Below, piece by piece: positions 1-7,745 of a stretch of 60,871 nt of DNA; position 1 is the stretch's first letter, and each line of letters opens with the position of its first letter. The notes under the pieces were generated by a model that saw only the letters and a program-made list of their open reading frames with translations, did not search any database and was not told the origin of the DNA. This DNA comes from Mesotoga sp. UBA6090 (GTDB lineage Bacteria; Thermotogota; Thermotogae; Petrotogales; Kosmotogaceae). The stretch is taken from the NCBI RefSeq assembly GCF_002435945.1, contig NZ_DIXC01000089.1:1-60871 (forward strand), written 5' to 3'. Made by a program: the position numbers and the translations under genes.

Positions 1-302
1 AGATTTCATGCTGTCAAAGTTGAGTTTAAGAGAAAAAGCGATTACATTCGAGAAGGCCTCGAGAGCCCGTAGAGAATCTGACTCCAATTCTCAAGAAAAA
101 ACGCCCGTTCTCTAATAAAGAGCTGCAGAGTACTTAAAATAAACAACGTTCGCCAAAATTGCTATTTCATAGGACTCTGCGTGATGTGATTACAGAATGG
201 ATTGTTGAATAGGTCCTGCCCCTCCAATAGGAAACCGTCGGTTCTCACTTTTCCGAGGCAGAAGCAGAATTAAGCGATATGCTTCTTTGCACTTTCCTCT
301 TG
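1..302. other. Leading stretch without a supported gene
   Basis: No reading frame with a ribosome binding site is visible here. The stretch is AT-rich and lies downstream of the minus-strand gene that ends at position 303. One loose match to the GAAAAANGATTAC motif found near the fic gene occurs at 32-45 and may be chance. No convincing terminator hairpin is seen. Confidence 0.4.
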
Positions 303-686
303 TTAGGTTGACGCTCCCATTAACAGAGTAATAACTGCAATTACAGAGCTAATAACTGAGGTAATTACATATCCTCTCCAGGTATTACCTGCTATTCGAT
401 TAGAATAGGCAAACGAATAAGCTTCCTCGTATGCAGCGATTGCCTCTGGATCATCTGTGAGGCTGTTGATGTAAGCGACCCTGTTTGCCGGGAGGGATTT
501 TGAACCAGTGTTCACAAATATGGCGGACAGTGTACCCAGTATCACAGCTCCAAAGAAGCCGGCATTATCTGCATCTTTGGATCCGTGATAATTTCCTAGA
601 GCCATTGCATCGTACATAGTAAAGCCTGCCAGCATACTTCCCGTTAGAAGAGTTACTAAAAGTACTACCGAAAGAGCTTTTTTCAT
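303..686 (-). CDS. Small membrane protein of unknown function
   Basis: I do not recognise this 127-residue protein. Residues 4-26 form a hydrophobic N-terminal segment that could be a signal peptide or first helix. A second hydrophobic stretch lies near residues 43-59 and a third near 104-125, so the protein probably sits in or across the membrane. The middle (about 60-100) is polar and rich in Ala, Glu and Tyr. The ATG start is well supported by AAGGAGG about 7 nt upstream. The gene stands alone on the minus strand, downstream of the broken lipoprotein gene, and nothing in the context suggests a role. Confidence 0.65.
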   Translation of the reverse strand: MKKALSVVLLVTLLTGSMLAGFTMYDAMALGNYHGSKDADNAGFFGAVILGTLSAIFVNTGSKSLPANRVAYINSLTDDPEAIAAYEEAYSFAYSNRIAGNTWRGYVITSVISSVIAVITLLMGAST

Positions 687-834
687 TTTGAACCTCCTTG
701 TGCCTTAGAACTTCCCGGCTCTTCTGTGCCATGTTTTGGAGGGTTAGGTAATTAGACGGGATTTTCAGGATTAAACGCCTGGAAATCAAAGCATTTCAGT
801 TGATGTGGAAATAGATGTTTGCATCAAATCTGCA

Positions 835-1269
835 CTAGTCGTCATAACCATCCCAATTAGTATCTACCCATCCATAATCAGTATTGTCAATCACGATCCG
901 GTAAGTTCCTCCTGGTGACATTGCACTGGAATAGAATGTGTAATTGCCTGTATAGACTGTGAAGTGGTCAGCAACACTCACCACATTCGAATTAACGAAG
1001 TTATTGAACTGAGTCTGAGTCATTATCTATACTTCAAAACCATAACTGGGAGCTTTAGAGCAACTGACAACGATCTTGACATTATCGCAGTAGTAACCTG
1101 GGTAGAGCGAATAGGAATAAGTGTAATAATGCTCCGAAAGAATATAATGCTGCCAGTAATCCTTCAGAACCCATTGCCCGAGGTTTACAGGAGAAGTAAC
1201 TATGCATCCTGATAGTATGATACTAACAACGATAAGTAGTCCAAAAAGTGTCTTAATCCCTTTGCGCAA
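835..1269 (-). pseudogene. Lipoprotein gene interrupted by an in-frame amber codon
   Basis: The reading frame runs from 1269 to 835 with a single TAG at 1029-1027. The first part starts with a lipoprotein signal (basic N-terminus, hydrophobic core, lipobox I-L-S-G-C), so the protein would be exported and lipidated. A TTG at 1269, behind a G-rich tract at about 1279-1284, gives a more typical signal than the upstream GTG at 1278. After TAG the same frame continues without a gap (codon ATA, then ATG at 1023) for 62 residues with similar composition: Tyr, Asn and Thr rich, and strand-like around YRIVIDNTDYG. Read through, the product is about 144 residues, resembling a small secreted beta domain. 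A Tyr codon (TAC or TAT) mutated to TAG is the simplest explanation. No function is recognised. Confidence 0.6.
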
Positions 1270-1655
1270 GACTAACACCCCCCAGTTTCATTGAAATCCC
1301 AAACCACCCGTTAAGAAAGTATTTGTTTATACCTTTCAAATTAGATCATATCACCGTTACTTCAAATTACTAATGTCGTCAATATAGTGTTGTTGGATTA
1401 AGACTTTAGCAGAGTGGATTTCTGGAATAGATGGGGATTCTGTCTTTACCATCTTGAATTCAGTGTAACAAAGGCAATAGTCTAATCTTGAGAAATAAGA
1501 TTGCAAAAAACAAAAATGGCATTGTATCAATTGCAGGGCTTTGATTCCAAACGTTCTAAAAGAGGCGTTTTGCTGATGGAATTTGGCCTTACTCTCAAAC
1601 TGTAGAGCTCATTGATTAGAATGTATGTGGTTGTCTTGATAAAAGAAGAAAACAA

Positions 1656-1780
1656 AAACGGAGCCTATTTCCTGCTCCGCCCACGGGGACACCCCCATGC
1701 AGAAATATTATACCACCATGGTTTACTTGAGTTCAATTCTAAGTATATCGTCAAAAGCGAGATGCTGAAACGAGTTCAGA
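1656..1780 (+). repeat. 125-bp dispersed repeat, copy A
   Basis: This segment matches 9337-9461 base for base apart from a few substitutions and no indels (constant offset 7681). It contains a CGGAGC/GCTCCG hairpin (1659-1664 with 1674-1679) preceded by an A-run, which read on the minus strand resembles an intrinsic terminator. It ends in the GAGATGCTGAAACGAGTTCA 22-mer family. Two near-identical non-coding copies 7.7 kb apart imply a dispersed element rather than a gene. Confidence 0.85.
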
Positions 1781-1841
1781 TGATGAAATTAAGAGGGCTC
1801 TGGAGTCTGGGGTCTGGGGTCTAGAGCCTAGCAAGAGTGAG

Positions 1842-1866
1842 ATCCCGTATAGGAACATTACGGGAT
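1842..1866 (+). repeat. ATCCCGTA hairpin repeat, copy 1
   Basis: An 8-bp perfect stem (ATCCCGTA at 1842-1849, TACGGGAT at 1859-1866) surrounds a 9-nt loop. The surrounding sequence GAGTGAGATCCCGTA matches the reverse complement of the copy at 9842-9866, so the two copies have opposite orientation. Confidence 0.7.
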
Positions 1867-2104
1867 GACAGCCCTTCACAAAGAGTTGTTGTAAGCATCC
1901 AAGAGCCAGTCTGCTAACGCAGGTCAGTCAGGCTTCGCCTGGCCAGACTCGCCTTCTCGTGAGTGCAGTAAACGTCTCGACAACGCACTTTCTCGGCTGC
2001 TCTTTTCGGCGAACGGGTCCTTGCTCTTGAACGGTCAAAGGATAACGACCATTACAGCGATCAGCGGGTTTTCCGTTTTTTAGCGCACAGCAGTTCCTAG
2101 AAAC

Positions 2105-2126
2105 GAGATTCTGGAACAAGTTCAGA
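2105..2126 (+). repeat. GAGATKCTG...GTTCAGA 22-mer family member
   Basis: This 22-mer carries CTGRA and TTCAG arms around a 5-nt centre. Related copies lie at 1759-1780, 9440-9461, 9749-9770 and 11977-11998, always in non-coding DNA. It is preceded by a GATCAGCGGGTT...AGCGCACAGC segment that also recurs near 9660-9705 and 11930-11965. Confidence 0.65.
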
Positions 2127-2513
2127 TGAAGGAATGTAGAGGTTTTTACATTGCAGCTCAGTTTCATTCAGTCCATCTCAGTTTTTCTACATTTTTTTCT
2201 AAGACTCCGCATGCGTTAGCAGACTAGAAACGTTATTTCAAATTTGATTATGCAAGCCTAGACTCTTGAGTAATCACTAATGTAATTCCTCAAACAAGTG
2301 AAGGTCAAATCAGGCAAAAAACACGAATAATTGTCAATAGTTATGCCCTATCACGTGAGCCCAAAGAAGAGGGTGGTTCTTTAGCTTTGGTGATTGAGTT
2401 TGTAACTGTTATCATCTTAAAATGGGTTTGAAATAGATGTCGCCTCTCCTAGTTGTTACTTCGACTCTCAATAATAATTGCAATTACGAATGGTACGTGT
2501 GTTTTGAAGAGTA

Positions 2514-2529
2514 TTTAAACCGGTTAAAA
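2514..2529. promoter_or_regulatory. Putative LacI-family operator O1
   Basis: TTTAAACC at 2514-2521 is followed by GGTTAAAA at 2522-2529, an even-spaced palindrome with a central CCGG-type core and one mismatch between half-sites. It nearly matches the perfect site at 2623-2638. Central CG flanked by AT-rich arms is typical of LacI-family operators. Binding by the adjacent regulator is inferred. Confidence 0.65.
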
Positions 2530-2622
2530 TCAATGGTTGAATGTTTGGCTATTAGTGAAACCGAGGTTACTGTCTAAAAGAATCCCGAACCATATCAAGA
2601 TCCAATCTTGTTAATCGCGAAA

Positions 2623-2638
2623 TTTAAACCGGTTTAAA
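2623..2638. promoter_or_regulatory. Putative LacI-family operator O2
   Basis: TTTAAACCGGTTTAAA is a perfect 16-bp palindrome, 22 bp before the start codon of the LacI-type gene and 109 bp after O1. Two sites about 109 bp apart (close to ten helical turns) would suit repression by looping. Because no further site is seen after the regulator gene, regulator and transporter are probably transcribed together and autoregulated. Confidence 0.75.
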
Positions 2639-2660
2639 ATACCTCTGAAAGGAGTATTCC

Positions 2661-3731
2661 TTGGAAGAGAAAGCAAAGAGAGTGATAAAAACCAGACTGG
2701 AAGATTTAGCAAGGGAAGCAAATGTTTCAAAGGCAACAGTCTCTTTGGCGCTTAACGGCAATCCGAAGGTTGCCGCCAAGACTGTAGAACTCATTACCAA
2801 GCTGGCTGCAGAACACAACTACACTCCGAATTCTTTCGCCAGGAGACTCTCAAAAAGAACTAGTGAAACAGTGTCCCTGTTTATGATGGGGAAAGCTACA
2901 GAATACTCTGGTTGGTTAATACCTTCTAGCTGGCTCTTCTACAATCCGATATTTAAGGGAGTTAGTTTAACTCTGTCTGAAAAGCATTATCAGTTCTCTT
3001 TTGAATTCATTGATCTGGACGGCAAGAAGAGAGAAAACAACATTATTAGCCATGCTCAGAGCAGTAGCGCTGACGGACTGCTGATACTAATAATTGATGA
3101 ATCAGACTACTCTTTTCTCGAAAGTCTCGACGCCTTCTTGCCAATAATTACGATCAACAAGAAGCTGAGTGATACACTTAGTTCTTTTGAAATAGACAAT
3201 TACAAGGGAGCAAATGATGTTGTGAATTATCTGGCCACACTTGGTCACAGAAAAATCGCCCACATTGGCGGGCCCTTTCACGCATATAATGCGGTAGATA
3301 GATTCAATGGTTATGTTGCTTCTTTGAAAGAAATCGGAGTTATGTTCCGAGAAGATTACGTTGTCGAGGGTGACTGGAATATTGAATCAGGTAGGGAAGG
3401 AATGAAAACTCTTCTGAACCTTCCTGAACCACCAACAGCTGTTTTTTGTGCGAATGATCACATGGCAATTGGCGCTATGGAGGCAGTTGAAGAAGCTGGG
3501 CTTACTATTCCGAGAGACATCTCTTTGATTGGATATGACGACACAGAAATGTCAAGGGTAGTGAGGCCAAAGCTAACCTCAGTAAGTCAGCCTCTAGAAA
3601 AGCTTGGTCGTATGGCCGCGAATGAAATACTAAGGAGAATCACTGCGAGGAGCGCTCCTGACTCGAAAAAGCATGTTGTTCTGCCGCCCTTGCTAGTGAA
3701 AAGAGAATCCTGTTGCGAGCCATCCAGATAG
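2661..3731 (+). CDS. LacI-family transcriptional regulator
   Basis: This 356-residue protein binds DNA through an N-terminal LacI-type helix-turn-helix (about residues 11-33, with NVSKATVSLALNG) and a hinge near residues 45-60. The rest (about 65-340) is a periplasmic-binding-protein-like effector domain, including the conserved GYDD and LTSVSQP motifs. It starts at TTG 2661 behind AAAGGAG. Two palindromic operators lie immediately upstream, so it probably represses itself and the downstream amino acid transporter and peptidase genes. LacI regulators mostly answer to sugars or nucleosides. Control of a polar amino acid transporter is less usual, and the effector cannot be read from the sequence. 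Confidence 0.9.
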   Translation: MEEKAKRVIKTRLEDLAREANVSKATVSLALNGNPKVAAKTVELITKLAAEHNYTPNSFARRLSKRTSETVSLFMMGKATEYSGWLIPSSWLFYNPIFKGVSLTLSEKHYQFSFEFIDLDGKKRENNIISHAQSSSADGLLILIIDESDYSFLESLDAFLPIITINKKLSDTLSSFEIDNYKGANDVVNYLATLGHRKIAHIGGPFHAYNAVDRFNGYVASLKEIGVMFREDYVVEGDWNIESGREGMKTLLNLPEPPTAVFCANDHMAIGAMEAVEEAGLTIPRDISLIGYDDTEMSRVVRPKLTSVSQPLEKLGRMAANEILRRITARSAPDSKKHVVLPPLLVKRESCCEPSR

Positions 3732-3809
3732 CGAGAATTACTGAAAGGAGGCGATAATCTGCTGTCTTGATCGAGTTGCTAACACCAAAAATCCAAGGAG
3801 GGGAAAATT

Positions 3810-4592
3810 GTGAAGAAAGTATTGATTGTATTGTTGATTCTAAGCGTGATTTTTGCAGGTACGATAATGGGTGCGGACAAACTTGACAAGATTCTACAAG
3901 AGGGGAAAATTGTTGTTGGGATAGCGCTTGGTGGACCCCCAATAGGCTTCAGGAATGAGAAAAATGAGCCTATGGGCTATGATGTCGATGTTGCCACTCT
4001 AATTGCAGAAGCTTTAGGTGTGGAACTAGAAATAGTTGAAGTAACAGGTGCCACAAGAATACCTATGCTGATGTCTGACAAAATTGACCTTGTAATTGCC
4101 AACATGACAGCAAATCTCGAGAGGGCAAAGTCGGTAGATTTCTCAATGCCTTATCTTAGAACCGGCATAAAAATCCTTGTTAGAACCGGTAGCGATATCG
4201 AGAGCATAGAGGATTTCAATGGGAGAAAGGTCGCAATTGGCAGAGGAACGACAGGTGAAGCGCTTGTAAAAAAGATGGCCCCAGACACCGAATTTGTCTA
4301 CATTGAAGAGTTTACTAACGCGATTCTTCTGCTAAGGCAGAACAAAGTTGAAGCAGCAATCGAAGATGGAACATTAGTTGACTACATGGCCGGTCAGTAT
4401 GATGAATTCACCGCGATGCCTAAACTGTACACTTCTGATCCTATAGGTATTGGTGTACAGAAAGGAAATCCTGATCTCTTGAGATGGATAGATATGTTTG
4501 TTTCGCAGTTTATTAGCACCGGTCAGCAGGCAGAACTATACAAGAAGTGGTGGGGTGTTCTGCCGACTGCAGAACTCGCTTACATCTGGTAG
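3810..4592 (+). CDS. Polar amino acid ABC transporter, substrate-binding protein
   Basis: This 260-residue secreted protein belongs to the SBP_bac_3 family, which captures amino acids, opines or small amine compounds and delivers them to an ABC permease. Residues 1-21 form a signal peptide ending near MGADK. The mature part shows the family features GYDVDVA, an NMTANLERAKSVDFSMPY block and a late KKWWG motif. The start is GTG 3810 with GGAGGGG upstream. It lies 78 nt after the regulator gene and is followed by a strong stem-loop and the two permease genes. The ligand cannot be assigned; the neighbouring isoaspartyl peptidase suggests an aspartyl-containing compound. Confidence 0.92.
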   Translation: MKKVLIVLLILSVIFAGTIMGADKLDKILQEGKIVVGIALGGPPIGFRNEKNEPMGYDVDVATLIAEALGVELEIVEVTGATRIPMLMSDKIDLVIANMTANLERAKSVDFSMPYLRTGIKILVRTGSDIESIEDFNGRKVAIGRGTTGEALVKKMAPDTEFVYIEEFTNAILLLRQNKVEAAIEDGTLVDYMAGQYDEFTAMPKLYTSDPIGIGVQKGNPDLLRWIDMFVSQFISTGQQAELYKKWWGVLPTAELAYIW

Positions 4593-4612
4593 ATCTCGCA
4601 TTTGTTATTGGC

Positions 4613-4648
4613 GACTCAACTCCCTCAAGGATTTGCGGGAGTTGAGTC
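4613..4648 (+). promoter_or_regulatory. Stem-loop between binding-protein and permease genes
   Basis: GACTCAACTCCC (4613-4624) and GGGAGTTGAGTC (4637-4648) form a perfect 12-bp stem with a 12-nt loop. No U-run follows, so it is less a terminator than an mRNA-stabilising or partial-attenuation element. Such structures are common after binding-protein genes, where the binding protein is needed in excess over the permease. Confidence 0.7.
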
Positions 4649-4696
4649 CCAGATTAATGTAAGAGAGCAGATTTGATTTGTATTGGAGGGCTACTG

Positions 4697-5359
4697 TTGA
4701 CCTTACATTTCAGAGTTATTTTCAACAATCTTGACTTCTTGCTCGAAGGGCTCAAGATGACGTTCTATATTTCGGTTTTCTCTTTAATAATAGGTTTCTT
4801 TATTGGCCTTGTAGTAGCTTTCATGAGGATCTCAAAGAATAAACTCTTTTCAAGCATAGCGATAGCATATGTCGAATTCTTCAGAAACACTCCATTTCTT
4901 GTTCAGTTGTTCTTTTTCTACTTCGGACTGCCTGAGTTGGGAATTTCAACAGAGCCGGTGACAACGGCTATTATTGCTTTAGGAATCAACAACGCGGCTT
5001 ATAACAGTGAAATTATCAGAGCGGGTATTATCTCAATAAATAAGGGATTAGTTGAAGGAGCTGAATCACTAGGATTCACGAAGTTTCAAATTGTACGTCT
5101 GATAATCATTCCTAATGCATTAAGAGTGACGTTCAAACCGCTTGGAAGCAATTTTATTAACTTGATACTTACAACTTCCGTTGCTGTGTCAATTACAGCT
5201 AACGAACTGATGAGTAATGCGATGACTCTGTCTTCAAATACCTTCAGACCATTTGAAATATACTTGACGATACTAGTTCTGTATTGTGTATTGACGTTCT
5301 CTCTCTCCGGACTCATTCATTTTGTAGACAGAAAATTCATAAGCAAGGGAATCTCCTAA
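4697..5359 (+). CDS. Polar amino acid ABC transporter, permease 1
   Basis: This integral membrane subunit of about 220 residues belongs to the HisM/HisQ-type (BPD_transp_1) family and forms half of the transport channel. Several hydrophobic helices are visible, plus the cytoplasmic ATPase-contact motif EGAESLGFTKFQIVRLIIIP. The frame is open from TTG 4673, but GGAGGG at 4685-4690 lies 6 nt before TTG 4697, which gives the better start. It is followed 23 nt later by a second permease gene, so the channel is a heterodimer. Confidence 0.9.
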   Translation: MTLHFRVIFNNLDFLLEGLKMTFYISVFSLIIGFFIGLVVAFMRISKNKLFSSIAIAYVEFFRNTPFLVQLFFFYFGLPELGISTEPVTTAIIALGINNAAYNSEIIRAGIISINKGLVEGAESLGFTKFQIVRLIIIPNALRVTFKPLGSNFINLILTTSVAVSITANELMSNAMTLSSNTFRPFEIYLTILVLYCVLTFSLSGLIHFVDRKFISKGIS

Positions 5360-5382
5360 GACACAAATCGGAGGGTTGAATT

Positions 5383-6057
5383 GTGGAACAATATATATTT
5401 CCAAAACTAACTAGTTATGACGCTTTGCTTCTTTTGAAGGGGATGGGAATGACAATTACGGTCACCCTTCTGGCAATCGCAATAGGTCTTGTTGTCGGGT
5501 TTTTCATTGGATTACTGAGAAGCCTGAAGATACCCGTTCTGAGTAAACTGCTGTTAGTGTACATAGAACCGATAAGGAATTCGCCACTGGTTGCGCAACT
5601 CTTCTTTGCTTACTATGGCATTGCGATGGTAACCGATTTCAGCCCATCAGCTTTTCAGGCCGCTGTCTGGACTCTTGGAATAAATACGAGCGCATTTGCT
5701 GCAGTAATTGTCGATGCATCCATCAGGTCCGTTGAAAAAGGGCAGTGGGAAGCCGCCTACTCGCTGGGGATGAATTACTGGAAGACATTCAGACTTGTAA
5801 TTGTTCCTCAAGCCATTCGAGTATTCATTCCTTCCTTTGTAGGGCTTTGCGTCAATCAGTTACAGGTTTCCTCTCTTGTCTCTCTTATTGGTTTCGTTGA
5901 TCTTACAAGAGTTGGATATATGCTTACTCTCCGAACGTACAGACCATTTCTCATATGGTCGATTGTCGCAGTCCTGTATTTTGCTCTGTCTTTTCCAATA
6001 TCCAAATTCGCCAGATACGCCGAATCCCGAGTTAAGTCCTATGGAAAGATAGGTTGA
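5383..6057 (+). CDS. Polar amino acid ABC transporter, permease 2
   Basis: This 224-residue inner-membrane permease is the second member of the BPD_transp_1 pair. Helices are evident at about residues 20-45, 60-80, 85-105 and 190-212, and the ATPase-coupling loop reads EAAYSLGMNYWKTFRLVIVP. The start is GTG 5383 behind CGGAGGG. It is related to, but clearly distinct from, the preceding permease. The ATPase gene begins 12 nt downstream, so the three membrane-complex genes are cotranscribed. Confidence 0.9.
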   Translation: MEQYIFPKLTSYDALLLLKGMGMTITVTLLAIAIGLVVGFFIGLLRSLKIPVLSKLLLVYIEPIRNSPLVAQLFFAYYGIAMVTDFSPSAFQAAVWTLGINTSAFAAVIVDASIRSVEKGQWEAAYSLGMNYWKTFRLVIVPQAIRVFIPSFVGLCVNQLQVSSLVSLIGFVDLTRVGYMLTLRTYRPFLIWSIVAVLYFALSFPISKFARYAESRVKSYGKIG

Positions 6058-6068
6058 GGAGGCAGCAC

Positions 6069-6788
6069 ATGATTCAAGTTCGCAATGTCAGCAAATCATT
6101 CGGTAGCACAAATGTACTGAATAAATTAAGCATTGATTTTGATAAAGGAGTCACCGTAATAATGGGTCAAAGCGGTGCAGGCAAGAGCACACTTTTACGT
6201 TGCATAAATGGTCTTGAGAAAATAGATGGCGGTGATATCGTTGTTGATGGATTATCCATAAACGAAAAGAAGAATGTTAGGGAGATAAGAGAGAAGTGTT
6301 CAATGGTTTTTCAGCAGTTCAATCTATTCCCTCATCTTAACGTCCTCGAAAATGTTACGCTGAGCCCCATCCACGTTCTGGGAATTGAGAAAAAGAAAGC
6401 GCAGGAGAAAGCAGTGAGATTTCTTGAAATGGTAGGACTCAGCGAGAAGATAAAGAGTTATCCTTCACAACTTTCAGGTGGCCAGCAGCAAAGGGTCGCT
6501 ATAGCAAGGGCTTTGATCATGGAACCAAGCGCCCTTCTTCTTGATGAAATAACTTCTGCCTTGGACCCGGAGATGACATCCGAAGTCCTGGAAGTTATTG
6601 AGCGAATAGCGCGAGAAGGTACGACCATGCTTGTTGTGACTCATGAAGTGTCCTTTGCAAGAAGAGTCGCTGACAGGGTGGTGTTTCTTGAGAATGGGAA
6701 AGTCTTGGCTGATCAGAATACTGAGGATTTTTTCAGTTCAAACAACGAAAGAATAATGAGGTTTCTCCAGAAAATCGAATTCAACTGA
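6069..6788 (+). CDS. Polar amino acid ABC transporter, ATP-binding protein
   Basis: This 239-residue GlnQ/HisP-type ATPase powers the transporter. It has Walker A GQSGAGKST, the Q-loop in FQQFNLFPHL, signature LSGGQQQR, Walker B LLLDEI followed by TSALDPE, and the H-loop VTHEV. An in-frame TTG lies at 6054, overlapping the upstream stop, but GGAGG at 6058-6062 followed by ATG 6069 makes the latter the likely start. The Walker B continuation is DEI rather than the commoner DEP, a tolerated variation. Confidence 0.93.
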   Translation: MIQVRNVSKSFGSTNVLNKLSIDFDKGVTVIMGQSGAGKSTLLRCINGLEKIDGGDIVVDGLSINEKKNVREIREKCSMVFQQFNLFPHLNVLENVTLSPIHVLGIEKKKAQEKAVRFLEMVGLSEKIKSYPSQLSGGQQQRVAIARALIMEPSALLLDEITSALDPEMTSEVLEVIERIAREGTTMLVVTHEVSFARRVADRVVFLENGKVLADQNTEDFFSSNNERIMRFLQKIEFN

Positions 6789-6829
6789 AGATTAGGTCTC
6801 TTCTAGAACACAGGAGGTCACAGTAGAAA

Positions 6830-7717
6830 ATGAAAGCGCTTGTTGTACATGGAGGATGTGATGAGGGGTTCTTACCTGATGAGGAAAAGAGAGCCCGTCT
6901 TTCCGGGGTAAGAGATGCGTTTCAGGAAGGTTTGCTGATTCTCAAGGAAATGGACTCTGCTCTCGATGCTGTTGAGCACGTGATAAAAAACTTGGAGGAC
7001 AATCCTCACTTTGACGCAGGAGTCATTGGCTCTTTCAGCAACATGATTGGGGAGATTGAAATGGATGCTGCAATCATGGATAGCAATGAGTCGGCAGGCG
7101 GAGTGATAAGAATCAGGAATATCGCTCATCCTATTAGTGTAGCAAGAAAAGTTATGGAGGAAATGCCACATCTTCTTCTATGTGGTAAAGGCGCGGAGAT
7201 ATTTGCGCGTATTTCGGGTTTTCGTGAAATTAGTCCGGAAGAACAGCACGGAAATGTTGATCAAAGAGAAATCACTAAGCTTCCAGAAGAATTCAGGAAT
7301 TTCATTTTGGAGTATACAGAAAGGCTCAAAGAACACAAGCTGTTTTCCACTGTAGGGGCCGTTGCTATAGATTCAAAAGGATACATCGTTGCAGGCACTT
7401 CAACGGGAGGAATTGCAAAAGCATTTCCTGGAAGAGTGGGTGATTCTGCGATTATTGGTGCAGGGACTTTTGCAACCTTTTATGGAGGTTCCTCAGCAAC
7501 AGGAATTGGTGAAGGGATTATCAGAGTAGGCGTAACCAGAAAAGTAGTAGACATGGTAGAGAATGGTACACCCATTCAAGAAGCGTGTTCAAAAGTCGTA
7601 GATATATGTTCAAGACGGGGATTCCCGTGTGGGGTAATCGCTCTCGACAGAGATGGTAACGCAGGAATATCTCATAACGGTCATTTCATGCCAACACTTA
7701 GCATCAAACTCGATTGA
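6830..7717 (+). CDS. Isoaspartyl peptidase / plant-type L-asparaginase (Ntn hydrolase)
   Basis: This 295-residue protein matches the IaaA/plant asparaginase family (T2), which hydrolyses beta-aspartyl dipeptides and asparagine after autocatalytic cleavage into alpha and beta chains. The cleavage and nucleophile site reads LFSTVGAVA, with Thr174 the expected N-terminal nucleophile. The conserved TSTGG and GRVGDSAIIGAG motifs follow. A GDG-like N-terminal region typical of the family is replaced by HGGCDEG. AGGAGGT precedes ATG 6830. The gene is 41 nt after the ATPase gene in the same direction, so the imported compound may be an isoaspartyl peptide or an asparagine-like amide. That link is inference from gene order. 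Confidence 0.88.
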   Translation: MKALVVHGGCDEGFLPDEEKRARLSGVRDAFQEGLLILKEMDSALDAVEHVIKNLEDNPHFDAGVIGSFSNMIGEIEMDAAIMDSNESAGGVIRIRNIAHPISVARKVMEEMPHLLLCGKGAEIFARISGFREISPEEQHGNVDQREITKLPEEFRNFILEYTERLKEHKLFSTVGAVAIDSKGYIVAGTSTGGIAKAFPGRVGDSAIIGAGTFATFYGGSSATGIGEGIIRVGVTRKVVDMVENGTPIQEACSKVVDICSRRGFPCGVIALDRDGNAGISHNGHFMPTLSIKLD

Positions 7718-7745
7718 TTAACAAAAACCGAATGGGGGTAGATTA

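Larger units (their letters stand above)
1279..2513. other. Long intergenic stretch with decayed repeats
   Basis: About 1.2 kb without a credible gene. Short frames at 1612-1824 (+) and 1928-2167 (-) lie inside repeat sequence and lack ribosome binding sites. The stretch holds one copy of a 125-bp dispersed repeat, one ATCCCGTA hairpin repeat, a GTCAGGC/GCCTGGC hairpin at 1927-1943, and one member of the GAGATTCTG-type 22-mer family. The last 350 bp before the LacI-type regulator are AT-rich and probably carry its promoter. Confidence 0.5.

Noticed and set aside
31..47. Sixth copy of the GAAAAANGATTAC motif
   Set aside because: It has an extra base, stands alone 11 kb from the array and could be chance.
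1612..1824. 70-residue plus-strand frame
   Set aside because: It lies inside the 125-bp dispersed repeat and its flank, has no ribosome binding site and no protein-like features.
1928..2167. 79-residue minus-strand frame
   Set aside because: It covers decayed repeat sequence shared with other gaps and has no ribosome binding site.
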